Below are positions 48,423 through 57,583 of a stretch of 64,000 nucleotides of DNA, piece after piece. Within the stretch, counting starts at the first letter, position 1; the number at the start of each line of letters is the position of its first letter. The position numbers were made by a program, and so were the translations under genes. Under the pieces are notes generated by a model, which saw only the letters and a program-made list of their open reading frames with translations, was not told the DNA's origin and did not search any database. Source of the DNA: Arthrobacter jinronghuae. Lineage in GTDB: Bacteria > Actinomycetota > Actinomycetes > Actinomycetales > Micrococcaceae. Location: positions 992,001 to 1,056,000 of the forward strand of contig NZ_CP104263.1 in the NCBI RefSeq assembly GCF_025244825.1, written 5' to 3'.

Positions 48423-51257
48423 TCATCGGCGCAGGTTCATGGACGCGGTGAGATCGAAACTGGTGCTCGGGGTGGAGCGGTAGTTGGAATGGACCTCCGC
48501 GCTGATCACGTTGGCGCCGGCGGTAAAAGCGCTTCCGGGCACGGTAACCACCACGGGTGCCGCCACCGCTGCGGCCGTACTGGGGGCTGCAGTGGCGTAG
48601 GTGTTGTGGTTGGGTGTTCCCGCCGGCATATTGGCGCGCGCTACTTCCACGCCGTTCACATAGACCACCACGCCGTCGTCGGCCCTGGTGGTCAGGGTTA
48701 CCGAGGCTAATTGCGACGGGTCGGGAACCTGCACGGTTTTGCGGTAGTGGCTGGAAAGCGGTTTGGTGCCGCTGGCCGTCAGGGTTGTGCCCAGATTCGT
48801 GGTGCCCCAGCCGAGCGCAGCAGTTCCGGTGCTCCAGCCGGCGTCATTGAAGGCGGTGCCGGTCCATCCCGTTGGAGGCGTTTCCCCGCTGAACCGGTAC
48901 TTCCACTGGCTGCCGGCTGGAATCAGTGCCTGCGGAGCAGGGGGAACAACGCCCGTCGACCCGGCCGCCGCCGTCGTCGCCGAGTAATTGCCGGCGGCGT
49001 CCGCAGCGCGGACGTAGTAACGGGCCCCGGCGACGGCGGGCAGTGAGAATGTGGTGGCAGTGGTGGTGGCTACCACGCGGTCGTTGCGCAGCACATGGTA
49101 GAGAGCGGGAGAGCCGGCTGCAGCGGACCAGCGAAGCGTGTCGTTTCCACCGGCGCTGCTGACAGTGAACCCGTCCGGGGTGGAAGGGGCCGTGGCATCG
49201 GCGGGGGCGAACCGTGCGTAGCCGCCCGACCACTGGCTTTTGCCGGCGGAGGATACGGAGGAGACCAGGTCTCCGCCCGCCCACAGGATGCCGCGGCTGT
49301 CCACAAATGCGGACCAGATTCCGTACCCGGCCCGTCCCTTCATCACCGGGTTGAATCCCGGAATGTACTCACCGGTGCCGGCGTCCCAGGCGCCGATCAG
49401 GTTGATTTTGTCCGCCATCTGGAAATTCGATCCGACGCTGGGCCAGGTGGAGGCCCCGCTGTAGTTCCAGTGCCCGCAGTGGCAGGAACCGTAGACAATG
49501 CCGTTGGCTGCGCTGACATCCTGGAAATCGCCGCCGGACAACGTGATGTTCGTGGACTGGCGGGTGAGGGTAGCGGTGTCGAAGCTGAAGAGGGAGTGCT
49601 CCGCACCGCCGACCCATACGCGGTTGCCCACTTCTTCAATACCCTGCTGGTATCCCGCTCGTTCACCCGAGCTGGGGACGAAGTTCCAGGGCACCACCGA
49701 GGCGCCGGCTCCGGTGCCGATGGCGGCGGCGCGGTAAGTGTTGGCCGTGTTCGAGGTGGAGAAATAGCCGGCCGCGTAGAGGCGCTGGCCGTCTGCTGAG
49801 GGGTCCACATCCACGACTGTCCCGTTGAAGGCCGGATTCCAGGTGCCGTCCGGCTGGCCGGTGGCTGCGGCCACCCTTGCAGCGGACCGCGCGTAGACGG
49901 GGTTGCCGGTGGCGCCGGTGAGGTGTGTGAAGGCGCCGCCGACGTACAGCCAGCCCTCCCTGACCTCGAGGCTGCGGATCTGCACCGCACCGCCGCTGAC
50001 CCGGTTTTCGACGCCAAGCCGCCACCCCGGGGCGGCGGCCCCGCTGACGGGATCTATTGCGGTGACCGCACCGGCAGGCTGACCGTTCAGGGTGCTGAAG
50101 GTGCCTCCGATGGCAAGGGTTCCGTTGGGGAGTACGGCCAGGGCCTTGACCTGGCCGTTGAGGTTGGGCCGGAAACCCGAAATCCATTCGCCCGTGTTTA
50201 CGTCGAAACCGGCGAGGTAGGACTGTTCCACGCGCCCGGTGCCGGCGGAGTCCTTCTGGACATAGCGGAAGTTCCCCGCCACGTAGACGGTGTTGCCGAT
50301 CTGTGCGAAGGCCTGCACCTCGGAGTTCAACTCACCGGATCCATTGGCCAGCCCGGTAACTCCCCACGATGTCGGTACGGCGCCGGTCTCCGGGCGGGCC
50401 TGCTGGGTGTTGCCGGGCGTACCCGATGCCGGGAGGGCAGTGAACCCCGCGTTCGCTTGCGTCAGCTTGGGCCGCAGATACATCTGGGTGAACGGACGCG
50501 GGTTACCGGCGGTGGCGGTATTCGACCAGATATAGGTTGAAGCCGAGTTCTCGCCGCGGGCCTGGCTGCCGTAAGCGAAGCCCTGCGTCCAGCCCTGCGC
50601 TTCGGCTTCGGAGGTCACCACGCGTGAATAGGTTTGATCCGTACCGAAACTGGCGGTCCGGCCGCCGGTAAAGGCGGTGGTCCCGAAGCTGCCGGAGGTG
50701 ACCGGTGTGGCGGATCCCAGTGCCCAGGACCAGCGGGGCTGGTTATCGGTGCGGTACCGTACTTCCTGCCATTCGCTGCCGGTCTTATCCAAGGCCCGCC
50801 GCAGCCGGACGCCGTCCTCAAGCTCGTCGGGCGCCTGTCCGTTGAGCAGCCCGTCCACCAGGTTTGACGGCAACTGGCGTGGGGTGAAGGCGCCCGTACC
50901 GGTCACCGTCCCGCGTACCTGGGCAGGTGTGCCGACGCCTTCGTAGAGTTCCTTCCACCCCTCGCGGCCGCGTCCGATCAGCACCCAACCGCCGCCGTCG
51001 GTGGTTTGGTCGCAGTAGAACTGCTCCGGTGCGGCCATGGCTGGTGTGAGCAGCCAGTACACACCCGACGGCGCGGACGGGCTGGTCTGTTTGATCTCCC
51101 AGCAGGAGGCAGCCGCCGATGCCGAAGATGCCCCGTCGACCGCGGCCGGTTCCGCCGTGCTGGCCGGAAGGGCGGTAGCCAGTGTGGCGGCGGTTGCGAG
51201 CGCAGCCAGGGCCGCACACAATGCGGCGGATCTCCTGGGGCGGGGCAGGTTTTTCAT
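48423..51257 (-). CDS. Secreted fibrinogen-like / beta-propeller / FN3 surface protein
   Basis: 944 residues. A signal peptide (about 1-35, ending near LPASTA) is followed by a fibrinogen C-like domain: Cys 52, Cys 82, then DGGGWVLIGRGREGW from 87. A beta-propeller made of repeated GNTVYVAGNF / GTLAIGGTFS / GWLYVGGAFTH blades spans about 300-690. A fibronectin-III-like domain comes next (about 695-780). The C-terminal galactose-binding-like jelly roll starts near QWKYRFSGETPPTGW. There is no sorting signal. It is probably an extracellular adhesin or glycan-binding matrix protein exported with the EPS. ATG start; 23 bp after the upstream NTF2-like gene. Confidence 0.83.
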   Translation of the reverse strand: MKNLPRPRRSAALCAALAALATAATLATALPASTAEPAAVDGASSASAAASCWEIKQTSPSAPSGVYWLLTPAMAAPEQFYCDQTTDGGGWVLIGRGREGWKELYEGVGTPAQVRGTVTGTGAFTPRQLPSNLVDGLLNGQAPDELEDGVRLRRALDKTGSEWQEVRYRTDNQPRWSWALGSATPVTSGSFGTTAFTGGRTASFGTDQTYSRVVTSEAEAQGWTQGFAYGSQARGENSASTYIWSNTATAGNPRPFTQMYLRPKLTQANAGFTALPASGTPGNTQQARPETGAVPTSWGVTGLANGSGELNSEVQAFAQIGNTVYVAGNFRYVQKDSAGTGRVEQSYLAGFDVNTGEWISGFRPNLNGQVKALAVLPNGTLAIGGTFSTLNGQPAGAVTAIDPVSGAAAPGWRLGVENRVSGGAVQIRSLEVREGWLYVGGAFTHLTGATGNPVYARSAARVAAATGQPDGTWNPAFNGTVVDVDPSADGQRLYAAGYFSTSNTANTYRAAAIGTGAGASVVPWNFVPSSGERAGYQQGIEEVGNRVWVGGAEHSLFSFDTATLTRQSTNITLSGGDFQDVSAANGIVYGSCHCGHWNYSGASTWPSVGSNFQMADKINLIGAWDAGTGEYIPGFNPVMKGRAGYGIWSAFVDSRGILWAGGDLVSSVSSAGKSQWSGGYARFAPADATAPSTPDGFTVSSAGGNDTLRWSAAAGSPALYHVLRNDRVVATTTATTFSLPAVAGARYYVRAADAAGNYSATTAAAGSTGVVPPAPQALIPAGSQWKYRFSGETPPTGWTGTAFNDAGWSTGTAALGWGTTNLGTTLTASGTKPLSSHYRKTVQVPDPSQLASVTLTTRADDGVVVYVNGVEVARANMPAGTPNHNTYATAAPSTAAAVAAPVVVTVPGSAFTAGANVISAEVHSNYRSTPSTSFDLTASMNLRR

Positions 51258-51280
51258 TGTTGGTCCTTTGGGCAGGTGGG

Positions 51281-52015
51281 TCAGCAGGCAGGGTCGTCTG
51301 GAAAACTGTGGGATACGACTTTCCAGGTGCCGTCGCGTTCCTGGAGGTCGTAGTAATTGAGGGATTTTCGGCTGCCGGGTTCCGTTGCCGCCAGCAGCAC
51401 TTGTCCGTCCTGGTCCTTCAATTCCATGGCGCTGGAGTCGATGCAGATGGACAGCCTGCGGATCGGTCCGCCCTCAGCTTCCAGGTCCTCTACTGCCTGC
51501 ACGGACAACACTTCGGCGGGACCGGATTGGATCCATCCGTTGTCCTGGAATTCCTCGAACTGTCCCGTGAGCTCGCCGAGCGCGGATCCGTCCGCGATCC
51601 GGGAGTAGTCGGGTGGGGTGCCGCGGTCGTTTTCGTTCGGCTCCACCCGCATGGCGGACGCCGTCTCGATGAAGCCCAGCAAAGCCTCGCGGGCGGGTTC
51701 CGGCAGTTCCCACAAGGCCGGGGACGAGGTGCCCTCCGGCACGGGGGTGGCACCGCCGTCGGTGCCGGGGCCCTCGTTGTCGGTCCCGGTGACTGCTTCC
51801 GCAGGTCCGCCCGTTGCAGGCGGTTTTTCAGCGACGGGAGTGGATCCCGACGCGTCGCGGGGATCCGCACTTTGGCCGGTAGCGTGTGGAACGGCAGTCC
51901 AGGCCCCGAAAATGAGCAGGCCGACCACGACTGTTGCCGCCAGGACGTAGACGGTTCTCATTCGGGACGCCCGGGTAGTGCCCCCGCTAGCGGTACGGGG
52001 AGAAGATTTACGCAT
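51281..52015 (-). CDS. Membrane-anchored protein with NTF2-like C-terminal region, function unknown
   Basis: 244 residues from the ATG at 52015 (GAGG 6 nt upstream). A basic N-terminus and one transmembrane helix (about 21-40) lead to a Pro/Thr/Gly-rich linker (about 45-105). The ~135-residue globular C-terminal region ends LNYYDLQERDGTWKVVSH, a pattern that reminds me of NTF2-like folds; this is an impression, not a match. It starts the minus-strand EPS operon. Longer in-frame starts exist upstream but lack support. Confidence 0.65.
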   Translation of the reverse strand: MRKSSPRTASGGTTRASRMRTVYVLAATVVVGLLIFGAWTAVPHATGQSADPRDASGSTPVAEKPPATGGPAEAVTGTDNEGPGTDGGATPVPEGTSSPALWELPEPAREALLGFIETASAMRVEPNENDRGTPPDYSRIADGSALGELTGQFEEFQDNGWIQSGPAEVLSVQAVEDLEAEGGPIRRLSICIDSSAMELKDQDGQVLLAATEPGSRKSLNYYDLQERDGTWKVVSHSFPDDPAC

Positions 52016-52333
52016 GTGTACCTCGAAATCTGTGAGACCTAGGGGTGACCATAGGGAGGCAGCCGCAGCCGGGGAAGGGTTTTCGTGCAGGTCAAGAGTC
52101 GGATCGAAAAAAACGGGTGAAGTACGGCTTTCCACGCACGTAGTTCTGAGCATTTCGGACGGTGCCGGAGCGTACTCACAAGTAACCGGGGATGCGCGCG
52201 CCCGGAGCAGGTCCGTCAAACTAAGGCTGGACTCAGGTGCGGCTGGTGTTCACACCGTGGAATGATTAGCGCAGACTTGTTTTGCGTAATGCCCGCAGGG
52301 TGTTGGTCGGTCTCTAGCTGAGGAGATTCTTTC
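52016..52333. promoter_or_regulatory. Divergent region between the EPS operon and sufS
   Basis: 318 bases with no gene I can support. On the minus strand TACTTGTG (52177-52184) differs by one base from the TACTCGTG element but has no -10 at the matching offset. No confident promoter is visible for either direction. Confidence 0.3.
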
Positions 52334-53650
52334 GTGCCTGTTGTTTCCACTCCCGCCAGCCTCCGCCGCATCGGCGGTCCCCTGGACAATGCCGAGGTGG
52401 AGAGGATCCGGAACGACTTTCCGATCCTCGACCAGGAGGTCAACGGGCACCGGCTTGTCTACCTTGACTCCGGCGCCACCTCCCAGAACCCGCTGAGCGT
52501 CATCGAAGCCGAGCAGGAATTCTACGAGCAGCGCAATTCGGCGGTCCACCGCGGCGCGCACACCCTTGCCGTCGCCGCCACCGACGTCTACGAACAGGCC
52601 CGCGAAACGGTGGCGGCCTTCATCAACGCCCGCCCCAATGAGCTGGTGTGGACCTCCAACGCCACCGAAGGCCTGAACCTCCTGGCCTACTCCTTCTCCA
52701 ACGCTTCCCTGGGCCGCGGGGGAGAAGCGGCAGCCCGGTTCGCGTTGAAACCCGGAGACGAAATAGTCGTCACCGAAATGGAGCACCACGCCAACCTGAT
52801 CCCGTGGCAGGAACTCGCAGCCCGCACCGGAGCAACTCTGCGGTTCATCCCGGTGGACGACGACGGCGCGCTGCGGCTCGAGGAGGCCGAGCACATCATC
52901 GGGCCGCGCACCAGGGTGCTGGCGTTCAGCCATGCCTCCAACGTGCTTGGCACCATCAACCCGGTGGAGACCCTGGTGGCCATGGCGCACCGCCACGGCG
53001 CCCTGGTGGTGCTGGACGCATGCCAGTCCGTGCCGCACCTGCCGGTTGATGTGAAGGCGCTCGACGTCGACTTCCTGGTCTTCTCAGGGCACAAGATGCT
53101 CGGGCCCACCGGCATCGGCGCCCTCTACGGCAAGGCCGAACTGCTGGATGCCATGCCGGTGTTCCTCACCGGCGGGTCCATGATCACCACGGTGACGATG
53201 GAAAAGGCCGCGTACCTTCCGGCACCCCAGCGCTTCGAGGCCGGAACCCAGCGGATCTCGCAGGCGATGGCCCTGGGCACGGCAGCGAACTATCTCACCG
53301 AGACCGGCATGGACCGCATCCACGCCTGGGAAGCCACCCTCGGCCAGCGCCTGGTACAGGGCCTGGAGCAGATTGACGGGATCCGCGTGCTGGGTCCGAA
53401 GGCAGGTGAGGAGCGGATCGGCCTCGCGGCGTTCGACGTCGCCGGCGTCCACTCCCACGACGTGGGCCAGTTCCTGGACGACCAGGGGATTGCCGTGCGC
53501 GTGGGACACCACTGCGCCCAGCCGCTGCACCGCCGGCTGGGGCTGGTCTCCACCACCCGTGCCAGTACGTACCTCTACAACACCACCGACGACGTCGATG
53601 CGTTCCTTGCCGCAGTAGCCGGCGTCCGTCCCTTCTTTGGAGTGAAGTAA
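52334..53650 (+). CDS. sufS: Cysteine desulfurase SufS
   Basis: 438-residue PLP-dependent enzyme that releases sulfur from cysteine for Fe-S cluster assembly. The PLP Lys 254 lies in FSGHKMLGPTG and the persulfide Cys 394 in RVGHHCAQPLHRRLG. VTEMEHHANLIPWQ and VLDACQSVPHLPVD are cofactor-site blocks. GTG start with GAGGAG upstream. sufU follows immediately (TAA then ATG), the usual actinobacterial pair. The other suf genes are not in this window. Confidence 0.95.
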   Translation: MPVVSTPASLRRIGGPLDNAEVERIRNDFPILDQEVNGHRLVYLDSGATSQNPLSVIEAEQEFYEQRNSAVHRGAHTLAVAATDVYEQARETVAAFINARPNELVWTSNATEGLNLLAYSFSNASLGRGGEAAARFALKPGDEIVVTEMEHHANLIPWQELAARTGATLRFIPVDDDGALRLEEAEHIIGPRTRVLAFSHASNVLGTINPVETLVAMAHRHGALVVLDACQSVPHLPVDVKALDVDFLVFSGHKMLGPTGIGALYGKAELLDAMPVFLTGGSMITTVTMEKAAYLPAPQRFEAGTQRISQAMALGTAANYLTETGMDRIHAWEATLGQRLVQGLEQIDGIRVLGPKAGEERIGLAAFDVAGVHSHDVGQFLDDQGIAVRVGHHCAQPLHRRLGLVSTTRASTYLYNTTDDVDAFLAAVAGVRPFFGVK

Positions 53651-54100
53651 ATGAGTTCGGACCTGCAGCAGCTCTACCAGCAGATCATTCTGGAGCATGC
53701 CAAGCGGCGCCGCGGCGACGGCCTGGCAGCGGCTCCGGACGGAGTTGCTTCGGGGGAGTCCCACCAGTTGAACCCCACCTGCGGCGACGAGATCACCCTG
53801 CGGGCCGCCGTCGACGGTTCCACCGTGCACGGCATCAGCTGGGAAGGACAGGGTTGCTCCATCTCCATGGCGTCTGCCTCTGTGCTGACCGAACTCGCGG
53901 CCGGCCTGGAGCGGGACGACGTACTCCACTTGGTGGACGAGTTCCGGACGCTGATGCGTTCGCGGGGCAGCATCGAACCGGATGAGGAAGTGCTCGGCGA
54001 TGCCGCGGCGTTCGCGGGCGTCGCCCGCTACCCGGCGCGGGTCAAGTGCGCCATGCTCGCCTGGGTTGCTTTGGAAGAAGCACTGCTGGCGGCAAACTGA
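53651..54100 (+). CDS. sufU: SufU-type Fe-S cluster assembly sulfur-transfer protein
   Basis: 149-residue zinc-containing sulfur acceptor for SufS. The ligand residues Cys 44 and Asp 46 (LNPTCGDEI), Cys 69 (GQGCSISMAS) and Cys 133 (RVKCAMLAW) are all present, with the SufU-specific insert between. The start codon abuts the sufS stop. Confidence 0.96.
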   Translation: MSSDLQQLYQQIILEHAKRRRGDGLAAAPDGVASGESHQLNPTCGDEITLRAAVDGSTVHGISWEGQGCSISMASASVLTELAAGLERDDVLHLVDEFRTLMRSRGSIEPDEEVLGDAAAFAGVARYPARVKCAMLAWVALEEALLAAN

Positions 54101-54151
54101 CGCTCCGCGTGCGGCGGCGTGTCGCCGATGTCGGGCGAGACATCCGCTCCG

Positions 54152-54166
54152 TACGCTGGCGGCATG
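54152..54166 (+). promoter_or_regulatory. Leaderless promoter (-10 TACGCT)
   Basis: TACGCT at 54152-54157, 6 nt, then the ATG at 54164: the same leaderless geometry as rsmA and rsmI. Confidence 0.5.
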
Positions 54167-55240
54167 ACCAGCCAACTGGATACCTCCGTCTTCCGCGACC
54201 CCGTGCCCGCAGAGGAGATCGCAGCCCAGCGGCCCACCGGGATTGCCGGACTGGCTACGGGGTCCAGGCTGTTCCTGGCGGGTTTCGCAGCCGCCTGCCT
54301 GGCAGTATGGCTGGTCTGCTCGATGGGTATTGCTGAAGCGACGGTGGGCTCCTTTAATCTGGACGCGTCAGCGGTCAATGTGGGATCGGGGATCTTCCTG
54401 GCCGGGCTTCTGGCCGCCGCGGTAGGTTTCCTCCTCCAAGGCGCGAAAGAGGATCCGCGGATCACGGCCGCAAAGCTGAACCGGTTCGTACAGCGGAACG
54501 GGTTGTCCTACAACGCGGACCCCAAGCTTCCCAGGATCGATGCCACCATCTTCGGAGAGGGCCACCATCCGCAGTCCTGGAAGCGGTTCCGTAACGGACC
54601 TGCCCACCTCTTTCCGTTCGAGGTTGCCCATTTCTCCTACCGGACGGGCTCGCGGGCCCGGAACCGGAACGACCGGCCCTCGGTCATAACCTGGACCTAC
54701 GCCGCGGTCACCGCGGAGCGGCGGCTGCCCCGGATGCTGCTCGATGCCAAGGGGAACGATCCCTGGCTTGGCTCCAGCGTGCCGGTCAGCCTCGCGAAGT
54801 CGCAGCAGGTTCCACTGCCGGAGGACCTGGACAGCCACTTCACCCTGTACGCCCCTGAGGGGCACGAGGCAGCGGCCCTGGCCGTCTTCACGCCGGAGGT
54901 CCTGCGTCGGGTGCTCGCGGAAGCGCCGGGGTTCGACGTCGAAACCGTGGACGATTCCATCATCTTCTTCACCCGCGGGGAACTTGATCTGAGCAGCGAA
55001 GGAACCTGGGAACGGCTCTCACAGGTCATCTTCGGGCCCGGTGCCGCGCTGGTGGGGCTGGCGAACGGCCCGGTGTCCGCGCAGCGGTTCGCCAGCGGCG
55101 CCGCGCAGCCGGTGCCTCCGGAAGGCCGCACGCTCAAACGCCGCGCCCTTACCCCCGCCCTGATCTGGACCCTGGGCGGTTTCGCCGTCCTCGTGCTGGC
55201 GCGATTGCTCCTGACCGGACCACTGAACGGACTGATCTAA
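54164..55240 (+). CDS. Membrane protein of unknown function
   Basis: 358 residues. Two hydrophobic segments near the N-terminus (about 35-55 and 72-90) and one at the C-terminus (ALIWTLGGFAVLVLARLLL) flank a ~240-residue, probably cytoplasmic, domain with HFSYRTGSRARNRNDR and LPEDLDSHFTLYAPEGHEAA. I do not recognise a family; the layout resembles DUF3137-type membrane proteins only in general. It appears leaderless. The stop overlaps the next gene start (TAATG), so the two probably work together. Confidence 0.75.
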   Translation: MTSQLDTSVFRDPVPAEEIAAQRPTGIAGLATGSRLFLAGFAAACLAVWLVCSMGIAEATVGSFNLDASAVNVGSGIFLAGLLAAAVGFLLQGAKEDPRITAAKLNRFVQRNGLSYNADPKLPRIDATIFGEGHHPQSWKRFRNGPAHLFPFEVAHFSYRTGSRARNRNDRPSVITWTYAAVTAERRLPRMLLDAKGNDPWLGSSVPVSLAKSQQVPLPEDLDSHFTLYAPEGHEAAALAVFTPEVLRRVLAEAPGFDVETVDDSIIFFTRGELDLSSEGTWERLSQVIFGPGAALVGLANGPVSAQRFASGAAQPVPPEGRTLKRRALTPALIWTLGGFAVLVLARLLLTGPLNGLI

Positions 55241-56106
55241 TGGGTTTTCTGGATTTCCTGGACGGTACCAAGCGTGCCGCCAAAGCCTCCGCGGCAGCCG
55301 CCACGGAGGCGCTGGTGGCAGACATGACCGCTGCACTTCCCAAGGATGCGACGGTGTCGGCGCGTTCCTGGGGCGTTGGCACCACGACGTACACCGCAGC
55401 GGTTACCGGGGCCCGCCGGGAGCTGCCCATCTTGGTGTCCCGGCTGAACGGGGTGATCAACGGGTTGGGCCGCACCGATGATCTGAAGGTGCGGATCGCG
55501 GAGTCGGCTGCTCCCAATGCACTCTTTTCGTCGCTGACGATTATCGGGCAGAACCGGGATGCGGACGCACTGGACTTCCTTGTGCGGACGCATGAGGAGT
55601 TGCTCGCAGGGTTCCCGGGGATGTCGGTGCTGGTGGACGGCTCCTACGGAGGGTTTACCGTCAGCGGGGTGGCGCGCGACGACGCCGTGCCCGCCGCCCG
55701 CCGCCTGGTCACCTGGTGGGAGGACATGCTGGCCGCGGAGCTGGAGCACTGGCCGATGTCCGAGGTCGCTATGACTATCGGCGGGACAGCCGAGGAACCG
55801 GAAATCAGCTACTCCGTGGCCTTGGACGAACCGGAGGACGATGCTGCACCAGTGCCCCTCGAGGAGAAACGGCAGGAAGCCCGGCGGGCGGTTGCCGCCT
55901 GGACCCAGAGCCTTCCTGACCTGGAGGCTCTGGCCAAGACGCGGGTCCGCCCCGGCTACGCCGTGCGGTTCAGCTTCACGCCCACGAAGTTCAAGCCGCG
56001 GGTGGTTGTGGAAGACCTGGAAACCGGCGACGAGGATGAGGACGAGACCGCCGAGGTGGTTGCCGCAATCCGGTTCCACCATCCTGCGTCGACGGTGAAG
56101 GCCTGA
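55240..56106 (+). CDS. Conserved-looking protein of unknown function
   Basis: 288 residues, soluble, acidic near the C-terminus (ETGDEDEDETAEVV). It has an amphipathic Ala-rich N-terminal helix (DGTKRAAKASAAAATEAL) but no signal peptide, membrane segment or recognised motif. Codon usage is strongly G/C-ended, so the frame is genuine. It is coupled to the upstream membrane protein by a one-base overlap and ends 7 bp from convergent ugd. Confidence 0.75.
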   Translation: MGFLDFLDGTKRAAKASAAAATEALVADMTAALPKDATVSARSWGVGTTTYTAAVTGARRELPILVSRLNGVINGLGRTDDLKVRIAESAAPNALFSSLTIIGQNRDADALDFLVRTHEELLAGFPGMSVLVDGSYGGFTVSGVARDDAVPAARRLVTWWEDMLAAELEHWPMSEVAMTIGGTAEEPEISYSVALDEPEDDAAPVPLEEKRQEARRAVAAWTQSLPDLEALAKTRVRPGYAVRFSFTPTKFKPRVVVEDLETGDEDEDETAEVVAAIRFHHPASTVKA

Positions 56107-56113
56107 GGCCCCG

Positions 56114-57427
56114 TTACGGCCGGCCCATGCTCCGATAGTTCCAGCCGGCGGCCCGCCAGGCTGCCGGGTCGAGGACGTTGCGGCCGTCGATAATGTTCTT
56201 GTCCGTGACCAGCGGCCCGGTGGCTGCCGGGCCCAGGGACCGGTATTCCTTCCACTCCGTCAACAGCACCACCGCGTGGGCGCCCAGCAGGGCGTTTTCG
56301 GTGACCGGCTCGTAGTTCAGCTCGGGGAAGCGTCCCTTGGCGTTGTGCAGGGCCTGAGGGTCGGTCACCGTGACCGTGGCACCTTGGAGCTGCATCTGGG
56401 CGGCGGCGCTGAGCGCGGGGGAGTCCCGCACGTCGTCGCTCTCCGGCTTGAAAGCTGCACCCAGGATGGTCACCCGCTTGCCCAGCAGGGAGCCGCCGCA
56501 GATCTCCCGCGTCATCTCGACCACCTTGGAGCGGCGGCGCATGTTGATGGCGTCCACCTCGCGGAGGAAGGTCAGCGCCTGGTCGGCGCCCAGTTCCCCG
56601 GCGCGGGCCATGAAGGCGCGGATGTCCTTGGGCAGGCAGCCGCCGCCGAAGCCGACGCCCGCGTTCAGGAAGCTCCGCCCGATGCGCTCGTCCATGCCGA
56701 TGGCGTCGGCCAGGGCCGTGACATCTGCACCCGACGGCTCGCAGACCTCCGCCATGGCGTTGATGAAGCTGATCTTGGTAGCCAGGAAGGAATTGGCGGC
56801 GGTCTTGACCAGTTCCGCCGTGGCATAGTCGACCACCATGCGAGGGGTTCCGGTAGACAGGGGAGTGGCGTACACCTCGTCCAGGGCGGCGACGGCGGCA
56901 GCTGCGGTATCGCCGGCTGGCACACCGTAGACAAAGCGGTCCGGAGCGAGGGTGTCCTGGACGGCGTGGCCTTCGCGCAGGAATTCCGGGTTCCAAACGA
57001 GGACCGCTTCCGGCGCGGTTTCGGCCAGCTGCTCGGCCAGACGAGCGGCGGTGCCCACGGGAACGGTCGACTTGCCCACCACAATGTTCCCTGGTTTCAG
57101 GTGCGGAGCCAGACCGGCGACGGCGGCGTCCACGTAGCGCAGATCGGCGGCGTATTCGCCCTTTCGCTGGGGAGTGCCCACGCAGACAAAGTGGACGTCC
57201 GCCCCGGCAGCGTCTGCCAGGTCGGTGCTGAACGTGAGGCGGCCGCTCTCCAATGCTTCGGCAAGAAGCTCGGGCAGGCGGGGTTCGAAGAATGGTGCCC
57301 GGCCTGCGGCGAGGTCCTCGATCCGGGCGGCGTCGACGTCGATTCCTACAACATCATGTCCCAGCTGGGCCATGGAAACCGCATGTACGGCGCCCAAATA
57401 GCCGCAGCCAATAACCGAGAGACGCAC
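56114..57427 (-). CDS. ugd: UDP-glucose 6-dehydrogenase
   Basis: 437-residue NAD-dependent enzyme that converts UDP-glucose to UDP-glucuronate. The N-terminal Rossmann motif is VIGCGYLG (5-12), VCVGTPQ follows (about 81-87), and the catalytic Cys 264 sits in GFGGGCLPKDIRAF. GTG start, with GGGG a few bases upstream. Position near the glycan locus suggests it supplies UDP-GlcA to EPS, possibly to the Alg13/14-like enzyme. Confidence 0.95.
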   Translation of the reverse strand: MRLSVIGCGYLGAVHAVSMAQLGHDVVGIDVDAARIEDLAAGRAPFFEPRLPELLAEALESGRLTFSTDLADAAGADVHFVCVGTPQRKGEYAADLRYVDAAVAGLAPHLKPGNIVVGKSTVPVGTAARLAEQLAETAPEAVLVWNPEFLREGHAVQDTLAPDRFVYGVPAGDTAAAAVAALDEVYATPLSTGTPRMVVDYATAELVKTAANSFLATKISFINAMAEVCEPSGADVTALADAIGMDERIGRSFLNAGVGFGGGCLPKDIRAFMARAGELGADQALTFLREVDAINMRRRSKVVEMTREICGGSLLGKRVTILGAAFKPESDDVRDSPALSAAAQMQLQGATVTVTDPQALHNAKGRFPELNYEPVTENALLGAHAVVLLTEWKEYRSLGPAATGPLVTDKNIIDGRNVLDPAAWRAAGWNYRSMGRP

Positions 57428-57583
57428 TGTTACCCCATAGGTTCGATAGCGGAAGACGGCTACCAGCCTATCGCCTGCACAGCCGTGGCTTGGAATGCTG
57501 ACCGGGGCCTAGGTAGAAAAGCGTTCGGGGCAGGTAGCGACTACTCTTCCCCCGCGACCTGAGTTGTTAATAGCTTCGGAACC

